DNA from: an uncultured Blautia sp.
GTDB lineage: Bacteria; Bacillota; Clostridia; Lachnospirales; Lachnospiraceae
Assembly (NCBI RefSeq): GCF_934372025.1
Contig: NZ_CAKROJ010000075.1
Location: 1-8,795, forward strand
Direction of reading: 5' to 3'
DNA length: 8,795 nt
Shown: positions 1 to 6,070 of the stretch, piece by piece
How the letters are laid out: every line of letters starts with the position of its first letter
How positions within the stretch are numbered: position 1 is the first letter of the stretch
Translations under genes and position numbers: made by a program
Notes under the pieces: model-generated
What the model was told of the DNA's origin: nothing
What the model saw: the letters and a program-made list of their open reading frames with translations, nothing else
The model's database searches: none

Positions 1-1507
1 TTATGACAGAATCGATTTCTTTGAGAAGATTTTGCCGCTCTTCCTGAAATTTCAGTTTTTCATTAAAGCGAAAGTATTCTTCACATCCAAAATTCCGGAT
101 AAAAGCCATGGCATTTGGATTATGACTGAGATCAGAAATGAGAAACAGAATTTCCGGACTATTGTTTCCAAAAGCATTTTCCGCGAAGGAGAATCCGTTT
201 TTCAGAGCAAGTGAAGTTTGCTGTGCTGCATTCTGGCGTTCCCGGGCTGTCTGCGAAAGAGCCTGACGGAGAACTTCGATCACATCAGACGGAGCTGAGA
301 TGTGATTTTTATGTACATCAGAAAGACAGTGTTCTAAAATTCGGGCAATACCATCGGTACGATCTGCTTCCGCATTGTCGAGCAGATGATTTTCCTGTCG
401 TATTTTTAAAGAGGTACGATACTGTTCTGCAAAATCGGTCAGTGTACTTCCATGCAGCAGGGCATTTTTTGCCTGTGTGAGTGTGTCCTGGAGTGCCACT
501 GCAAAAAGATCTTTTTCCTGAAAATCCAGAAAGCAGGTGTTCCATCCATCCAGAAGAAGACCGGCGACAGTCAGACGTTCATCAGACGGAGCATCGGAAG
601 CCATTTTGCAGAGCCTGTCAGTGGTGGAGGTTTCAAGAGAATTTGTAAGCAGTTCTGAAATCTGATAGTCCTGACGGTATTTTGCATAGAGCTGATAATA
701 AGAAGAAAAATCTCTTGCGATCTCCTCATCCTGCAAATACTGGCGGATCAGATTTTCATCAGGAGAGAAGTTCATATCTTCATATCCGTACAAAATTGCA
801 GACAGATCTTCCCAGCCGCGGGCTGTGACGAAGCATGTGCGATCTGCCGTATTCTCGATATGGTAGAAATGATCTTTCTTCAGGCTCAGATAGGAAAGAA
901 CAGAAGGGTGCAGACCTTTTGCACAGGCATATTCTTTCCATACATCAAGATCAGGTTCAATATCAATCCGTTTGACACGATCCAGGGTGACGATGTCAAA
1001 TTCTCTGGCAGATTTGTTATATTCAACCGGATTTCCGGCTGCAGCGATGACCCAGCCGGAAGGAACGGGATGGGTACCAAACGTTTTATTCTGCAGAAAC
1101 TGCAGCATTGTTGGAACCAGAGTTTCAGAAACACAGTTGATCTCGTCGATAAAAAGAATTCCTTCCTTGCATCCGGTCTGTTCGATTTTTTCATAAACAG
1201 AGGCAATGATTTCACTCATGGTGTATTCTGTTACGGAATATTCTCTGCCCTGGAAGTTCTTTTTTACGACTACGGGCAGTCCGACAGCACTCTGGCGAGT
1301 ATGATGGGTGATCGTGTAGGAGACAAGGTTGATTCCACATTCTCTGGCAGCCTGTTCCATGATCGCTGTTTTTCCGATACCGGGAGGACCGATCAGGAGG
1401 AGCGGACGCTGACGGACAGCAGGCATAAGAAAGCGGCCTTTTGCGTCTTTGTGTGTATAAATTTGTATGGTATGGAGAAGTTCCTGTTTTGCATCTTTGA
1501 TATTCAT
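1..1507 (-). CDS. MoxR-type AAA+ ATPase, partial (C-terminus beyond left edge)
   Basis: This reading frame stays open from an ATG at 1507 to the window edge, giving 502 complete codons, so the C-terminus is missing. The N-terminal third is an AAA+ ATPase module. It has Walker A GPPGIGKT (residues 40-47), Walker B ILFIDE (117-122) followed by IN, a sensor-1 region AAAGNP (155-160), and an LDR motif (175-177) that could carry an arginine finger. The rest (about 240-502) is helical and polar, with no domain I recognise. A GAAAGGA ribosome site lies 12 nt before the ATG. It is the last visible gene of the minus-strand operon, 23 nt after the VWA gene. ATPases of this MoxR-like group work with VWA partners in ATP-driven remodelling of protein complexes (RavA-ViaA is the known example). 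The target here is unknown. The ATPase call is firm; the role is inferred from the family and from gene pairing. Confidence 0.9.
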   Translation of the reverse strand, partial: MNIKDAKQELLHTIQIYTHKDAKGRFLMPAVRQRPLLLIGPPGIGKTAIMEQAARECGINLVSYTITHHTRQSAVGLPVVVKKNFQGREYSVTEYTMSEIIASVYEKIEQTGCKEGILFIDEINCVSETLVPTMLQFLQNKTFGTHPVPSGWVIAAAGNPVEYNKSAREFDIVTLDRVKRIDIEPDLDVWKEYACAKGLHPSVLSYLSLKKDHFYHIENTADRTCFVTARGWEDLSAILYGYEDMNFSPDENLIRQYLQDEEIARDFSSYYQLYAKYRQDYQISELLTNSLETSTTDRLCKMASDAPSDERLTVAGLLLDGWNTCFLDFQEKDLFAVALQDTLTQAKNALLHGSTLTDFAEQYRTSLKIRQENHLLDNAEADRTDGIARILEHCLSDVHKNHISAPSDVIEVLRQALSQTARERQNAAQQTSLALKNGFSFAENAFGNNSPEILFLISDLSHNPNAMAFIRNFGCEEYFRFNEKLKFQEERQNLLKEIDSVI

Positions 1508-1530
1508 AGAAATGTCAGTTCCTTTCTGTG

Positions 1531-2772
1531 TCAGCATGATTCATCCATGTATAGCTTACAGGCCCAGACAGGTACCTTCTGGTGAAGTGCCTTTTCGCGG
1601 TAAAAGATAAAGGCTGTCTCGTAATCGGTCGGTTTTTCGGGATAAATTCCATCACCGTCTGTAAAATACAGAAGTCCTTTCAGATTACGAAGTGATCCGG
1701 CAGTTTGGAGTTTTTTTACATATTCAAATACCGGACGGAAATCGGTACCACCTCGACCATGAATGACAATGTGCTTCAGATAATTTTGCCAGTCATCTTC
1801 GCAGGTGATATGAGCAACATCCTGGATAAAACTGTCACACTGAATGATATAGAGATTCATTTTGCGGAAAAAATTCTCATGATTGCTGAGAATACCGTAA
1901 GTTTCTTCCATGAAACGTCTTACGGTATCGGCAGAACAGGAACCGGAGGTGTCGATGGCAATGACAAGTTCCTCCATGCGATTCATTTCCTGATATTCCA
2001 GATATTCGATGAGCGGCATATTGCCATAATGCTCGAGTCCGTAAATATAAGGAATATAATCAAAGCTTTCCGTGTCAGTGTGTAGCTCTTCCCGATGGAT
2101 TGCAAAGCGTTTGAGATACCGGCGAAAATCATAGCGGTGCTTTTCACGAAGCATGATTTCTTCCTGCATATTTCCAGGTGCAGATCCTCGTCCGTCAGAA
2201 CCATAGAGTCCAAGTCCGCCTGTTCCGATGCTGGTATCCCACAAAGTCTTCATCTGTTCGAGCAGGATCTGACGATCCGCATATTTCCAGAATTTGTGAT
2301 CATCCATGAATGCAGCGGGAAATGGGGCAGATGCTTCTGAGGATGCGGGTATTGTTGAGGCAGAAGATTTTTCTCTGGATTCCAGAAAAGTCCGGTAAAT
2401 CTGGTCGGGGCGATATTCGGCTCTTTCATGATGAATCAGCCGGTGAACGGAGAGATCACAGGACAGATCCCACAGAGCCGTATCGGAGGGCGCTTCCAGA
2501 AGCAGATGCAGAAACATACAGTGATAAAGCATATGAAGCAGAAGATTTTCCAGAGTTTCAGGCTCTTTCTGAAAAACTCTGATAAGAAAATCAGGATTAT
2601 AATAAATAACAGTACCGTCAGTACCGACAGAAGCTGTTTCGAAAGATACCTGAAAAGAAAAGTTCCACAGTATTCTGTGAAAAAAAGGATACTTTACGCA
2701 GAACTGTTCACGTACATGGTTCCAGATCTTCTGACAGAGTCGGGAAAGAGACGGGGAAATCGTTTTATTCAT
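1531..2772 (-). CDS. VWA-like protein with degenerate metallopeptidase N-domain (DUF2201/COG3864 type)
   Basis: This 413-residue cytosolic protein has no signal peptide or membrane segment. The N-terminal part (about 1-130) looks like the putative metallopeptidase domain found with DUF2201. At the usual HExxH position it reads HMLYH (80-84), so both histidines remain but the catalytic glutamate is Met81; D106 follows. A low-complexity Ser/Ala/Pro linker (about 134-155) leads to a middle region. The C-terminal VWA domain starts near 266. Its MIDAS metal site is complete: DTSGS (274-278), T343 in GRGGTDF, and D372 in FTDGDG. AAGGAG lies 5 nt before the ATG. The gene starts 18 nt after the small upstream gene and ends 23 nt before the ATPase gene, so the three are probably one operon. 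It is likely the adaptor partner of the ATPase. Loss of peptidase activity is inferred from the motif. Confidence 0.88.
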   Translation of the reverse strand: MNKTISPSLSRLCQKIWNHVREQFCVKYPFFHRILWNFSFQVSFETASVGTDGTVIYYNPDFLIRVFQKEPETLENLLLHMLYHCMFLHLLLEAPSDTALWDLSCDLSVHRLIHHERAEYRPDQIYRTFLESREKSSASTIPASSEASAPFPAAFMDDHKFWKYADRQILLEQMKTLWDTSIGTGGLGLYGSDGRGSAPGNMQEEIMLREKHRYDFRRYLKRFAIHREELHTDTESFDYIPYIYGLEHYGNMPLIEYLEYQEMNRMEELVIAIDTSGSCSADTVRRFMEETYGILSNHENFFRKMNLYIIQCDSFIQDVAHITCEDDWQNYLKHIVIHGRGGTDFRPVFEYVKKLQTAGSLRNLKGLLYFTDGDGIYPEKPTDYETAFIFYREKALHQKVPVWACKLYMDESC

Positions 2773-2790
2773 AATAACTCCTTAACTGCT

Positions 2791-3126
2791 TCATAGTGTG
2801 AAGTCACGGTCATGAAAGCCAAAATGTTCTCGCTTGAATTCCATAAAAAATGCAGCAATCTCATCCTGACGGCAGGCAACAGCCTCGGCTATAAACGAGT
2901 CAAGAGAAGCTTCGGTAACGGGGGCAAAACGGCAAAGTGAACGGATGCGAAAAAGATCACCTTTCTGTATCAGCTCATTCATGGCCGGTCGAAAACGAAG
3001 TGAGAGATAACGGACATATTTTTCTTTCCATGAGGGATCTGAAACCTCGGTAAAACGTTGGATGGCAATGCTCAGACGATGTTTTTCCTGCCCGGAAGCT
3101 TCGAATTCTTCTTCAAATGATGCCAT
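2791..3126 (-). CDS. Small hypothetical protein, possibly ankyrin-like, first gene of the ATPase-VWA operon
   Basis: This gene encodes 111 residues, acidic at the N-terminus, without signal or membrane segments. I do not recognise a named family. Residues about 48-66 (AMNELIQKGDLFRIRSLCR) and 72-97 (EASLDSFIAEAVACRQDEIAAFFMEF) each have the helix-turn-helix rhythm and the position-specific G-D and D-E-I-A pattern of ankyrin-type repeats. This is weak evidence for one or two degenerate repeats. The ATG is preceded by AAAGGA at a normal distance. A strong promoter upstream (3228-3255) reads directly into it, making it the leader of the operon. Its position suggests a small adaptor or regulator of the VWA/ATPase pair. 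That role is inferred from location only. Coding status is well supported by the ribosome site, the 18-nt spacing to the next gene, and the lack of a better frame. Confidence 0.75.
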   Translation of the reverse strand: MASFEEEFEASGQEKHRLSIAIQRFTEVSDPSWKEKYVRYLSLRFRPAMNELIQKGDLFRIRSLCRFAPVTEASLDSFIAEAVACRQDEIAAFFMEFKREHFGFHDRDFTL

Positions 3127-3183
3127 AGAGAATGTTCCTTTCTGAATCGGTAAATAATATATGGAAATAAGTTTTTTGGCCAG

Positions 3184-3210
3184 GCTGCTGTGAACGGAGT
3201 GAACAGTAAC
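3184..3210. repeat. Imperfect hairpin repeat, copy 1 (leader of the minus-strand operon)
   Basis: GCTGCTG (3184-3190) can pair with CAGTAAC (3204-3210) except for one mismatch and one wobble. The core GGAGTGAACAGTAAC (3196-3210) matches 13 of 15 bases of copy 2 at 3306-3320; over the whole element about 19 of 25 aligned bases agree, with a 2-nt gap. It falls in the predicted 5' leader of the minus-strand operon. The half-motif GTGAACAGTAAC recurs with one change, inverted, just after the upp stop codon (3983-3994). It may be a degenerate dispersed intergenic repeat. Confidence 0.5.
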
Positions 3211-3227
3211 CGGTAATATTTATCTCA

Positions 3228-3255
3228 AGTGTATCATTTCGGCGGGAGTTGTCAA
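3228..3255 (-). promoter_or_regulatory. Sigma-A promoter of the minus-strand ATPase-VWA operon
   Basis: Read on the minus strand, a perfect -35 TTGACA (3255-3250) is followed after 16 nt by TACACT (3233-3228), a 4/6 match to the -10 box. A TG one base upstream of it makes an extended -10. The start site should be near 3221, leaving a leader of about 95 nt before the ATG at 3126. The -35 box overlaps that of the upp promoter on the other strand. Confidence 0.7.
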
Positions 3256-3277
3256 TGGAAAAGAAATACGGTATAAT
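3249..3277 (+). promoter_or_regulatory. Sigma-A promoter of upp
   Basis: TTGTCA (3249-3254, 5/6 to consensus) and a perfect TATAAT (3272-3277) are separated by the ideal 17 nt. Transcription should start near 3284, giving a leader of about 70 nt before the upp ATG. The -35 hexamer is offset by one base from the -35 of the divergent promoter, so the two RNA polymerases would compete for the same DNA. Confidence 0.85.
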
Positions 3278-3295
3278 CAGCAATAGGGAAAAACC

Positions 3296-3320
3296 GTTAC
3301 TGACAGGAGTGAGCAGTAGC
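3296..3320. repeat. Imperfect hairpin repeat, copy 2 (leader of upp)
   Basis: GTTACTG (3296-3302) pairs with CAGTAGC (3314-3320) as a 7-bp stem with one G-U pair and an 11-nt loop containing AGGAG. It is a direct-orientation copy of the element at 3184-3210. It lies in the predicted 5' leader of upp, after the start site near 3284 and before the ribosome site at 3343. Whether it acts at the RNA level or is simply a dispersed repeat is not shown. Confidence 0.5.
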
Positions 3321-3342
3321 ATAATCTAAAGATAATGATAAT

Positions 3343-3347
3343 GGAGG
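3343..3347 (+). promoter_or_regulatory. Ribosome binding site that sets the upp start
   Basis: GGAGG at 3343-3347 lies 5 nt before the ATG at 3353. The upstream in-frame ATGs at 3335 and 3341 lie before or overlap this site, so they are unlikely starts. Confidence 0.8.
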
Positions 3348-3352
3348 AAAAC

Positions 3353-3982
3353 ATGGAGAATGTATTTATTATGGATCATCCGCTGATCCAGCACAAAATT
3401 TCTATGCTTCGCAACAAAAATACAGGAACAAATGAGTTCCGTAAACTGATTGAGGAGATCGCAGTACTTATGGGATATGAGGCACTGAGAGATCTTCCGC
3501 TGGAGGATGTAGAAATAGAGACTCCTATTGAAAAATGTAAATCCCCAATGATCGCAGGTAAGAAACTGGCTGTTGTTCCGGTACTTCGTGCAGGTCTTGG
3601 CATGGTAAATGGTATCACGACTCTGGTTCCGTCTGCAAAGATCGGACACATCGGACTTTACAGAGACCCTGAGACACATGAGCCACATGAATATTACTGC
3701 AAACTTCCGGATCCGATCGATCAGAGACTGATCGTTGTTACAGATCCGATGCTTGCAACCGGTGGTTCAGCAGTAGATGCTGTCAGAATGATCAAACAGC
3801 ATGGTGGTAAGAACATTAAATGTATGTTTGTCATTGCTGCACCGGAAGGTCTGGAAAGACTTCACAGAGAACACCCGGATGTACAGATTTATGTATTACA
3901 TCTGGATCGTGAACTGAATGCACACGCATATATCTGTCCGGGCCTTGGTGATGCAGGTGACCGTATTTTCGGAACAAAATAG
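3353..3982 (+). CDS. upp: Uracil phosphoribosyltransferase
   Basis: The enzyme makes UMP from uracil and PRPP in the cytosol, the main step of pyrimidine base salvage. The 209 residues equal the usual length of bacterial Upp. Visible hallmarks are VPVLRAGLGM (75-84), the PRPP loop VTDPMLATGGSA (129-140), and the C-terminal uracil-binding segment ICPGLGDAGDRIFGTK (194-209). The start at 3353 is chosen because GGAGG sits 5 nt upstream and the protein then begins like family members (MENVFIMDHPLIQHK). The longer frame from 3335 would add six residues not expected. A consensus promoter lies 76 nt upstream of the start codon. There is no clear terminator after it and nth follows in 49 nt, so read-through into nth is likely. 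Confidence 0.97.
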   Translation: MENVFIMDHPLIQHKISMLRNKNTGTNEFRKLIEEIAVLMGYEALRDLPLEDVEIETPIEKCKSPMIAGKKLAVVPVLRAGLGMVNGITTLVPSAKIGHIGLYRDPETHEPHEYYCKLPDPIDQRLIVVTDPMLATGGSAVDAVRMIKQHGGKNIKCMFVIAAPEGLERLHREHPDVQIYVLHLDRELNAHAYICPGLGDAGDRIFGTK

Positions 3983-4031
3983 GTAACTGTTCACAGGGAA
4001 TGATTCGACAGATAACAGGAAGTAAGACAGA

Positions 4032-4664
4032 ATGACAAAAGAAGAACTGGCACTGGAAGTAATAGAACGACTGAAAAAAGAATATCCGGATGCAGGCTGT
4101 ACGCTGGACTATGATCAGGCATGGAAGCTGCTTGTGAGTGTACGTCTGGCCGCGCAGTGCACGGATGCAAGAGTGAATGTTGTAGTAGAAGATCTTTATG
4201 CGAAATATCCGGATGTGGCATCACTGGCAGCAGCAGAACCCGAGGAGATCGAGGCAATCGTAAAGCCATGTGGGCTTGGTAAAAGCAAAGCCAGAGATAT
4301 CAGCGCATGTATGCGTATACTTCATGAACAGTATGGAGATAATATTCCAACGACTTTTGAGGAACTTTTGAAGCTTCCGGGAGTGGGACGCAAAAGCGCA
4401 AATCTGATCATGGGAGATGTTTTTGGCAAGCCGGCAATCGTTACAGATACGCATTGTATCCGGCTGTGTAACCGAATTGGTCTGGTAGATGGCATCAAAG
4501 AACCAAAGAAGGTCGAGATGGCATTGTGGAAGATCATTCCTCCGGAGGAAGGCAGTGATTTCTGTCACCGTCTGGTATATCATGGACGGGAAGTATGTAC
4601 TGCCAGAACGAAACCTCATTGTGAAAGATGCTGTCTGGAAGATATCTGTGCAAAAAACATATAA
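4032..4664 (+). CDS. nth: Endonuclease III (DNA glycosylase/AP lyase)
   Basis: This bifunctional base-excision repair enzyme removes oxidised pyrimidines and cuts the abasic site. The 210 residues match family length. It has the helix-hairpin-helix LPGVGRKSAN (115-124) with the catalytic lysine K121, and the catalytic aspartate D139 in TDTHC. The C-terminal 4Fe-4S cluster motif has C189, C197, C200 and C206. The spacing is C-x7-C-x2-C-x5-C, one residue longer in the first gap than E. coli Nth, and an extra cysteine (C201) follows the third ligand. AGGAAG lies upstream of the ATG at a usable distance. It probably shares the upp transcript. A hairpin follows the stop codon. Confidence 0.97.
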   Translation: MTKEELALEVIERLKKEYPDAGCTLDYDQAWKLLVSVRLAAQCTDARVNVVVEDLYAKYPDVASLAAAEPEEIEAIVKPCGLGKSKARDISACMRILHEQYGDNIPTTFEELLKLPGVGRKSANLIMGDVFGKPAIVTDTHCIRLCNRIGLVDGIKEPKKVEMALWKIIPPEEGSDFCHRLVYHGREVCTARTKPHCERCCLEDICAKNI

Positions 4665-4675
4665 CATCACCAATC

Positions 4676-4708
4676 CAGCTCCTCAGAATATGGGGAGCTG
4701 ATTCTTTA
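4676..4708 (+). terminator. Weak intrinsic terminator or attenuator after nth
   Basis: CAGCTCCTC (4676-4684) pairs with GGGGAGCTG (4692-4700) in a 9-bp stem with one G-U pair and a 7-nt loop. The following bases, ATTCTTTA, make only a poor U-tract, so termination may be partial. It separates upp-nth from the thioesterase gene 27 nt further on. No convincing promoter is seen between the hairpin and that gene, which fits partial read-through. Confidence 0.5.
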
Positions 4709-4726
4709 TAGAAGGGAAGCGGAAAA

Positions 4727-5200
4727 ATGCGAAAAATGAAACGGGTAGAAGACTCCCGTACAGAAAATACATATCTGATCATGAATAAAGATATCAATTG
4801 CTATGGACGTTTATTCGGCGGCGTACTGATGCAGTGGATCGACGAAATGGCAGGAATTGTGGCACGTCGTCATTCCGGAACGATTGTTACAACAGCCTGT
4901 GTGGATAATCTGAATTTCAAGGCCGGCGCATATCTGGGAAATACCGTTGTTATGATCGGCAAAATAACTTATGTAGGAAGAACGTCCATGGAAGTTCGTA
5001 TTGATACTTATGTGGAAGATACGGATGGGATGCGCAAGATCATCAACCGGGCATATGAGGTCATGGTTGCACTGGATGAAAATGACAATACAGTAGAAGT
5101 ACCTGGACTGATCGTAGAGACAGAATCAGAAAAAGCTGAGTGGCTCGGCGGTGAGAAGCGTTATGCTCTGAGAAAAGAACGTCGTAAAGAAGGATATTAA
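4727..5200 (+). CDS. Acyl-CoA thioesterase, hotdog fold (YkhA-like)
   Basis: It hydrolyses acyl-CoA thioesters to free acid and CoA; the natural chain length cannot be told from sequence. The 157-residue protein is one hotdog domain. It shows the family signature N24-x2-G27-x2-FGG (30-32)-x6-D39-E40, with D39 as the likely catalytic acid at the start of the central helix (MQWIDEMAG). The next strands follow in VDNLNFKAGAYLGNTV and ITYVGRTSMEVRI. The last 25 residues are highly charged. The start at 4727 has GAAGGGAAG upstream; a second ATG at 4736 is possible and would drop three residues. The metallophosphoesterase gene follows after only 2 nt, so the two are co-translated from one message. 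Confidence 0.92.
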   Translation: MRKMKRVEDSRTENTYLIMNKDINCYGRLFGGVLMQWIDEMAGIVARRHSGTIVTTACVDNLNFKAGAYLGNTVVMIGKITYVGRTSMEVRIDTYVEDTDGMRKIINRAYEVMVALDENDNTVEVPGLIVETESEKAEWLGGEKRYALRKERRKEGY

Positions 5201-5202
5201 AA

Positions 5203-5658
5203 ATGGCGAAAAAAGTCGGAATCATATCAGATACGCACGGTCTTCTGCGACCGGAAGTAATTGAGCTTTTAAAAGACTGCGACTGCATTCTCCACGCGGG
5301 CGATGTCGACCGGCCGGAGATTCTGGATCAGCTCCGGTATCTGGGAAATCTTTATGCAGTACGTGGAAATAACGATGGGGACTGGGCGAGAAATCTGTCA
5401 GTGACATTAAGATTTAAAATAGAAGGAATCGAGTTCTTTATGACACATAACAAAAAAGACGTTGCATGGGAACTTGGGAATGCACAGATTGTGATTTTCG
5501 GGCACAGTCATCATTTTTTTGAAGAGCAGATAGATGGAAGGCTGTGGCTGAATCCGGGAAGCTGCGGCAGAAGCCGCTTTGGCGGTGAGGTTACGATGGC
5601 AATAATGACAATTGGCGATGGAAAGTACTCTGTTGAAAAAATAAGCCTGATGAAATAA
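5203..5658 (+). CDS. YfcE/YsnB-family metallophosphoesterase
   Basis: This small (151 aa) cytosolic calcineurin-like phosphoesterase needs two metal ions. All motif blocks are present: SDTHG with D10 and H12, HAGDVD with D34, RGNND with N56, THN with H82, and GHSHH with H101 and H103, followed by NPGS (117-120). This is the MJ0936/YfcE subgroup, active on phosphodiesters in vitro; physiological substrates are poorly known. Its ribosome site (AGAAGGA) lies inside the last codons of the thioesterase gene, and the 2-nt gap implies translational coupling. The stop at 5656-5658 is followed by an AT-rich hairpin region. Confidence 0.93.
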   Translation: MAKKVGIISDTHGLLRPEVIELLKDCDCILHAGDVDRPEILDQLRYLGNLYAVRGNNDGDWARNLSVTLRFKIEGIEFFMTHNKKDVAWELGNAQIVIFGHSHHFFEEQIDGRLWLNPGSCGRSRFGGEVTMAIMTIGDGKYSVEKISLMK

Positions 5659-5684
5659 AAAGCCGTCGATTTATTAACAGACGA

Positions 5685-5715
5685 ACAAAAAAACGAACGT
5701 ATATTTGTTTTTTGT
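5685..5715 (+). terminator. A-tract/T-tract hairpin after the metallophosphoesterase gene
   Basis: A run of A (5687-5693) flanks a small stem and pairs with a run of T (5708-5713). Bases 5685-5692 pair with 5708-5715, A5693 bulges, then CGAA (5694-5697) pairs with TTTG (5704-5707), with a 6-nt loop. This is the layout of a bidirectional intrinsic terminator, although the GC part of the stem is short. It overlaps a LexA-box-like sequence, and both readings cannot be fully separated by eye. Confidence 0.4.
5694..5707. promoter_or_regulatory. LexA/SOS-box-like sequence 1
   Basis: CGAACGTATATTTG fits 13 of 14 positions of the Bacillus LexA box CGAAC-RNRY-GTTYG. It lies 108 nt before the start of the 80-aa membrane protein gene. 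It also forms part of an A/T hairpin, so the match might be partly incidental. Confidence 0.35.
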
Positions 5716-5766
5716 GCTGTTCATCCCGTTTTATTGGACATTAAATATGAGATACTCCCTACATAA

Positions 5767-5793
5767 GAAACAGATGTTCGGAAAATATGTTCG
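5767..5793. promoter_or_regulatory. Tandem LexA/SOS-box-like sequences 2 and 3
   Basis: Two overlapping 14-mers, GAAACAGATGTTCG (5767-5780) and GGAAAATATGTTCG (5780-5793), each fit 12 of 14 positions of CGAAC-RNRY-GTTYG with a perfect GTTCG half. On the minus strand the first reads GAAC-ATCT-GTTT, a full match to the looser clostridial form GAAC-N4-GTTT. They sit right before the ribosome site (AAAGGGAG, near 5798-5804). They lie just downstream of a weak extended -10 (TGAGATACT, 5748-5756), a fitting place for a repressor. Binding is an inference. Confidence 0.45.
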
Positions 5794-5814
5794 ATAAAAA
5801 GGGAGAGTGCAGAG

Positions 5815-6057
5815 ATGGTCAATACAGTAAATGCAGAATCAAGAGGATACCGTACAGAGAGAAATCATGAGAAAAGAAGCCGCAGGAAATTATCGAATGT
5901 AATGGCTATGGTCCTTGGTGCAATTGTCACGATCGAGATCATGGTCATTGGAGCGATGATTCTGAAGGTGGATTTTCATTCGGCAGACAGGATTGCTCTG
6001 GCACTTGGCTTTATGGTATTATATTCGGGAGTAGTCGTAGCTTTGGCAGATAAATAA
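5815..6057 (+). CDS. Small two-helix membrane protein of unknown function
   Basis: This 80-residue protein is not one I recognise. The first 25 residues are strongly basic (RTERNHEKRSRRK) and should stay in the cytosol. A first hydrophobic helix spans about 28-50, with a glutamate inside it (E41). After a short polar turn (KVDFHSADR) a second helix spans about 60-77, and the chain ends ADK. Both termini are therefore predicted cytoplasmic by the positive-inside rule. GGGAGAG lies 8 nt before the ATG. It is followed after 13 nt by the WYL regulator gene, so the two are probably one transcript. Upstream lie LexA-box-like sequences. A damage-induced membrane effector is an attractive guess, but a housekeeping small membrane protein is equally possible. 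Confidence 0.8.
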   Translation: MVNTVNAESRGYRTERNHEKRSRRKLSNVMAMVLGAIVTIEIMVIGAMILKVDFHSADRIALALGFMVLYSGVVVALADK

Positions 6058-6070
6058 AAGGGAGAATCTG

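Noticed and set aside
860..1585. 241-residue open frame on the plus strand
   Set aside because: It lies antisense to the AAA+ ATPase gene and has no ribosome site or recognisable motif; the minus-strand frame carries Walker A, Walker B and sensor motifs.
3113..3322. 69-residue minus-strand frame across the divergent promoter region
   Set aside because: It covers both promoters, overlaps the start of the small minus-strand gene and has no ribosome site.
3335..3352. Earlier in-frame ATG for upp
   Set aside because: The ribosome site GGAGG lies after it, and the longer form would exceed the family's usual N-terminus.
4221..4673. 150-residue minus-strand frame
   Set aside because: It is antisense to nth, which has all catalytic and cluster residues.
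5734..5762. Consensus promoter with -35 TTGGACA before the small membrane protein gene
   Set aside because: No acceptable -10 box lies 16-18 nt downstream; only a weak extended -10 at 5748-5756 remains, so it is not listed as a promoter.
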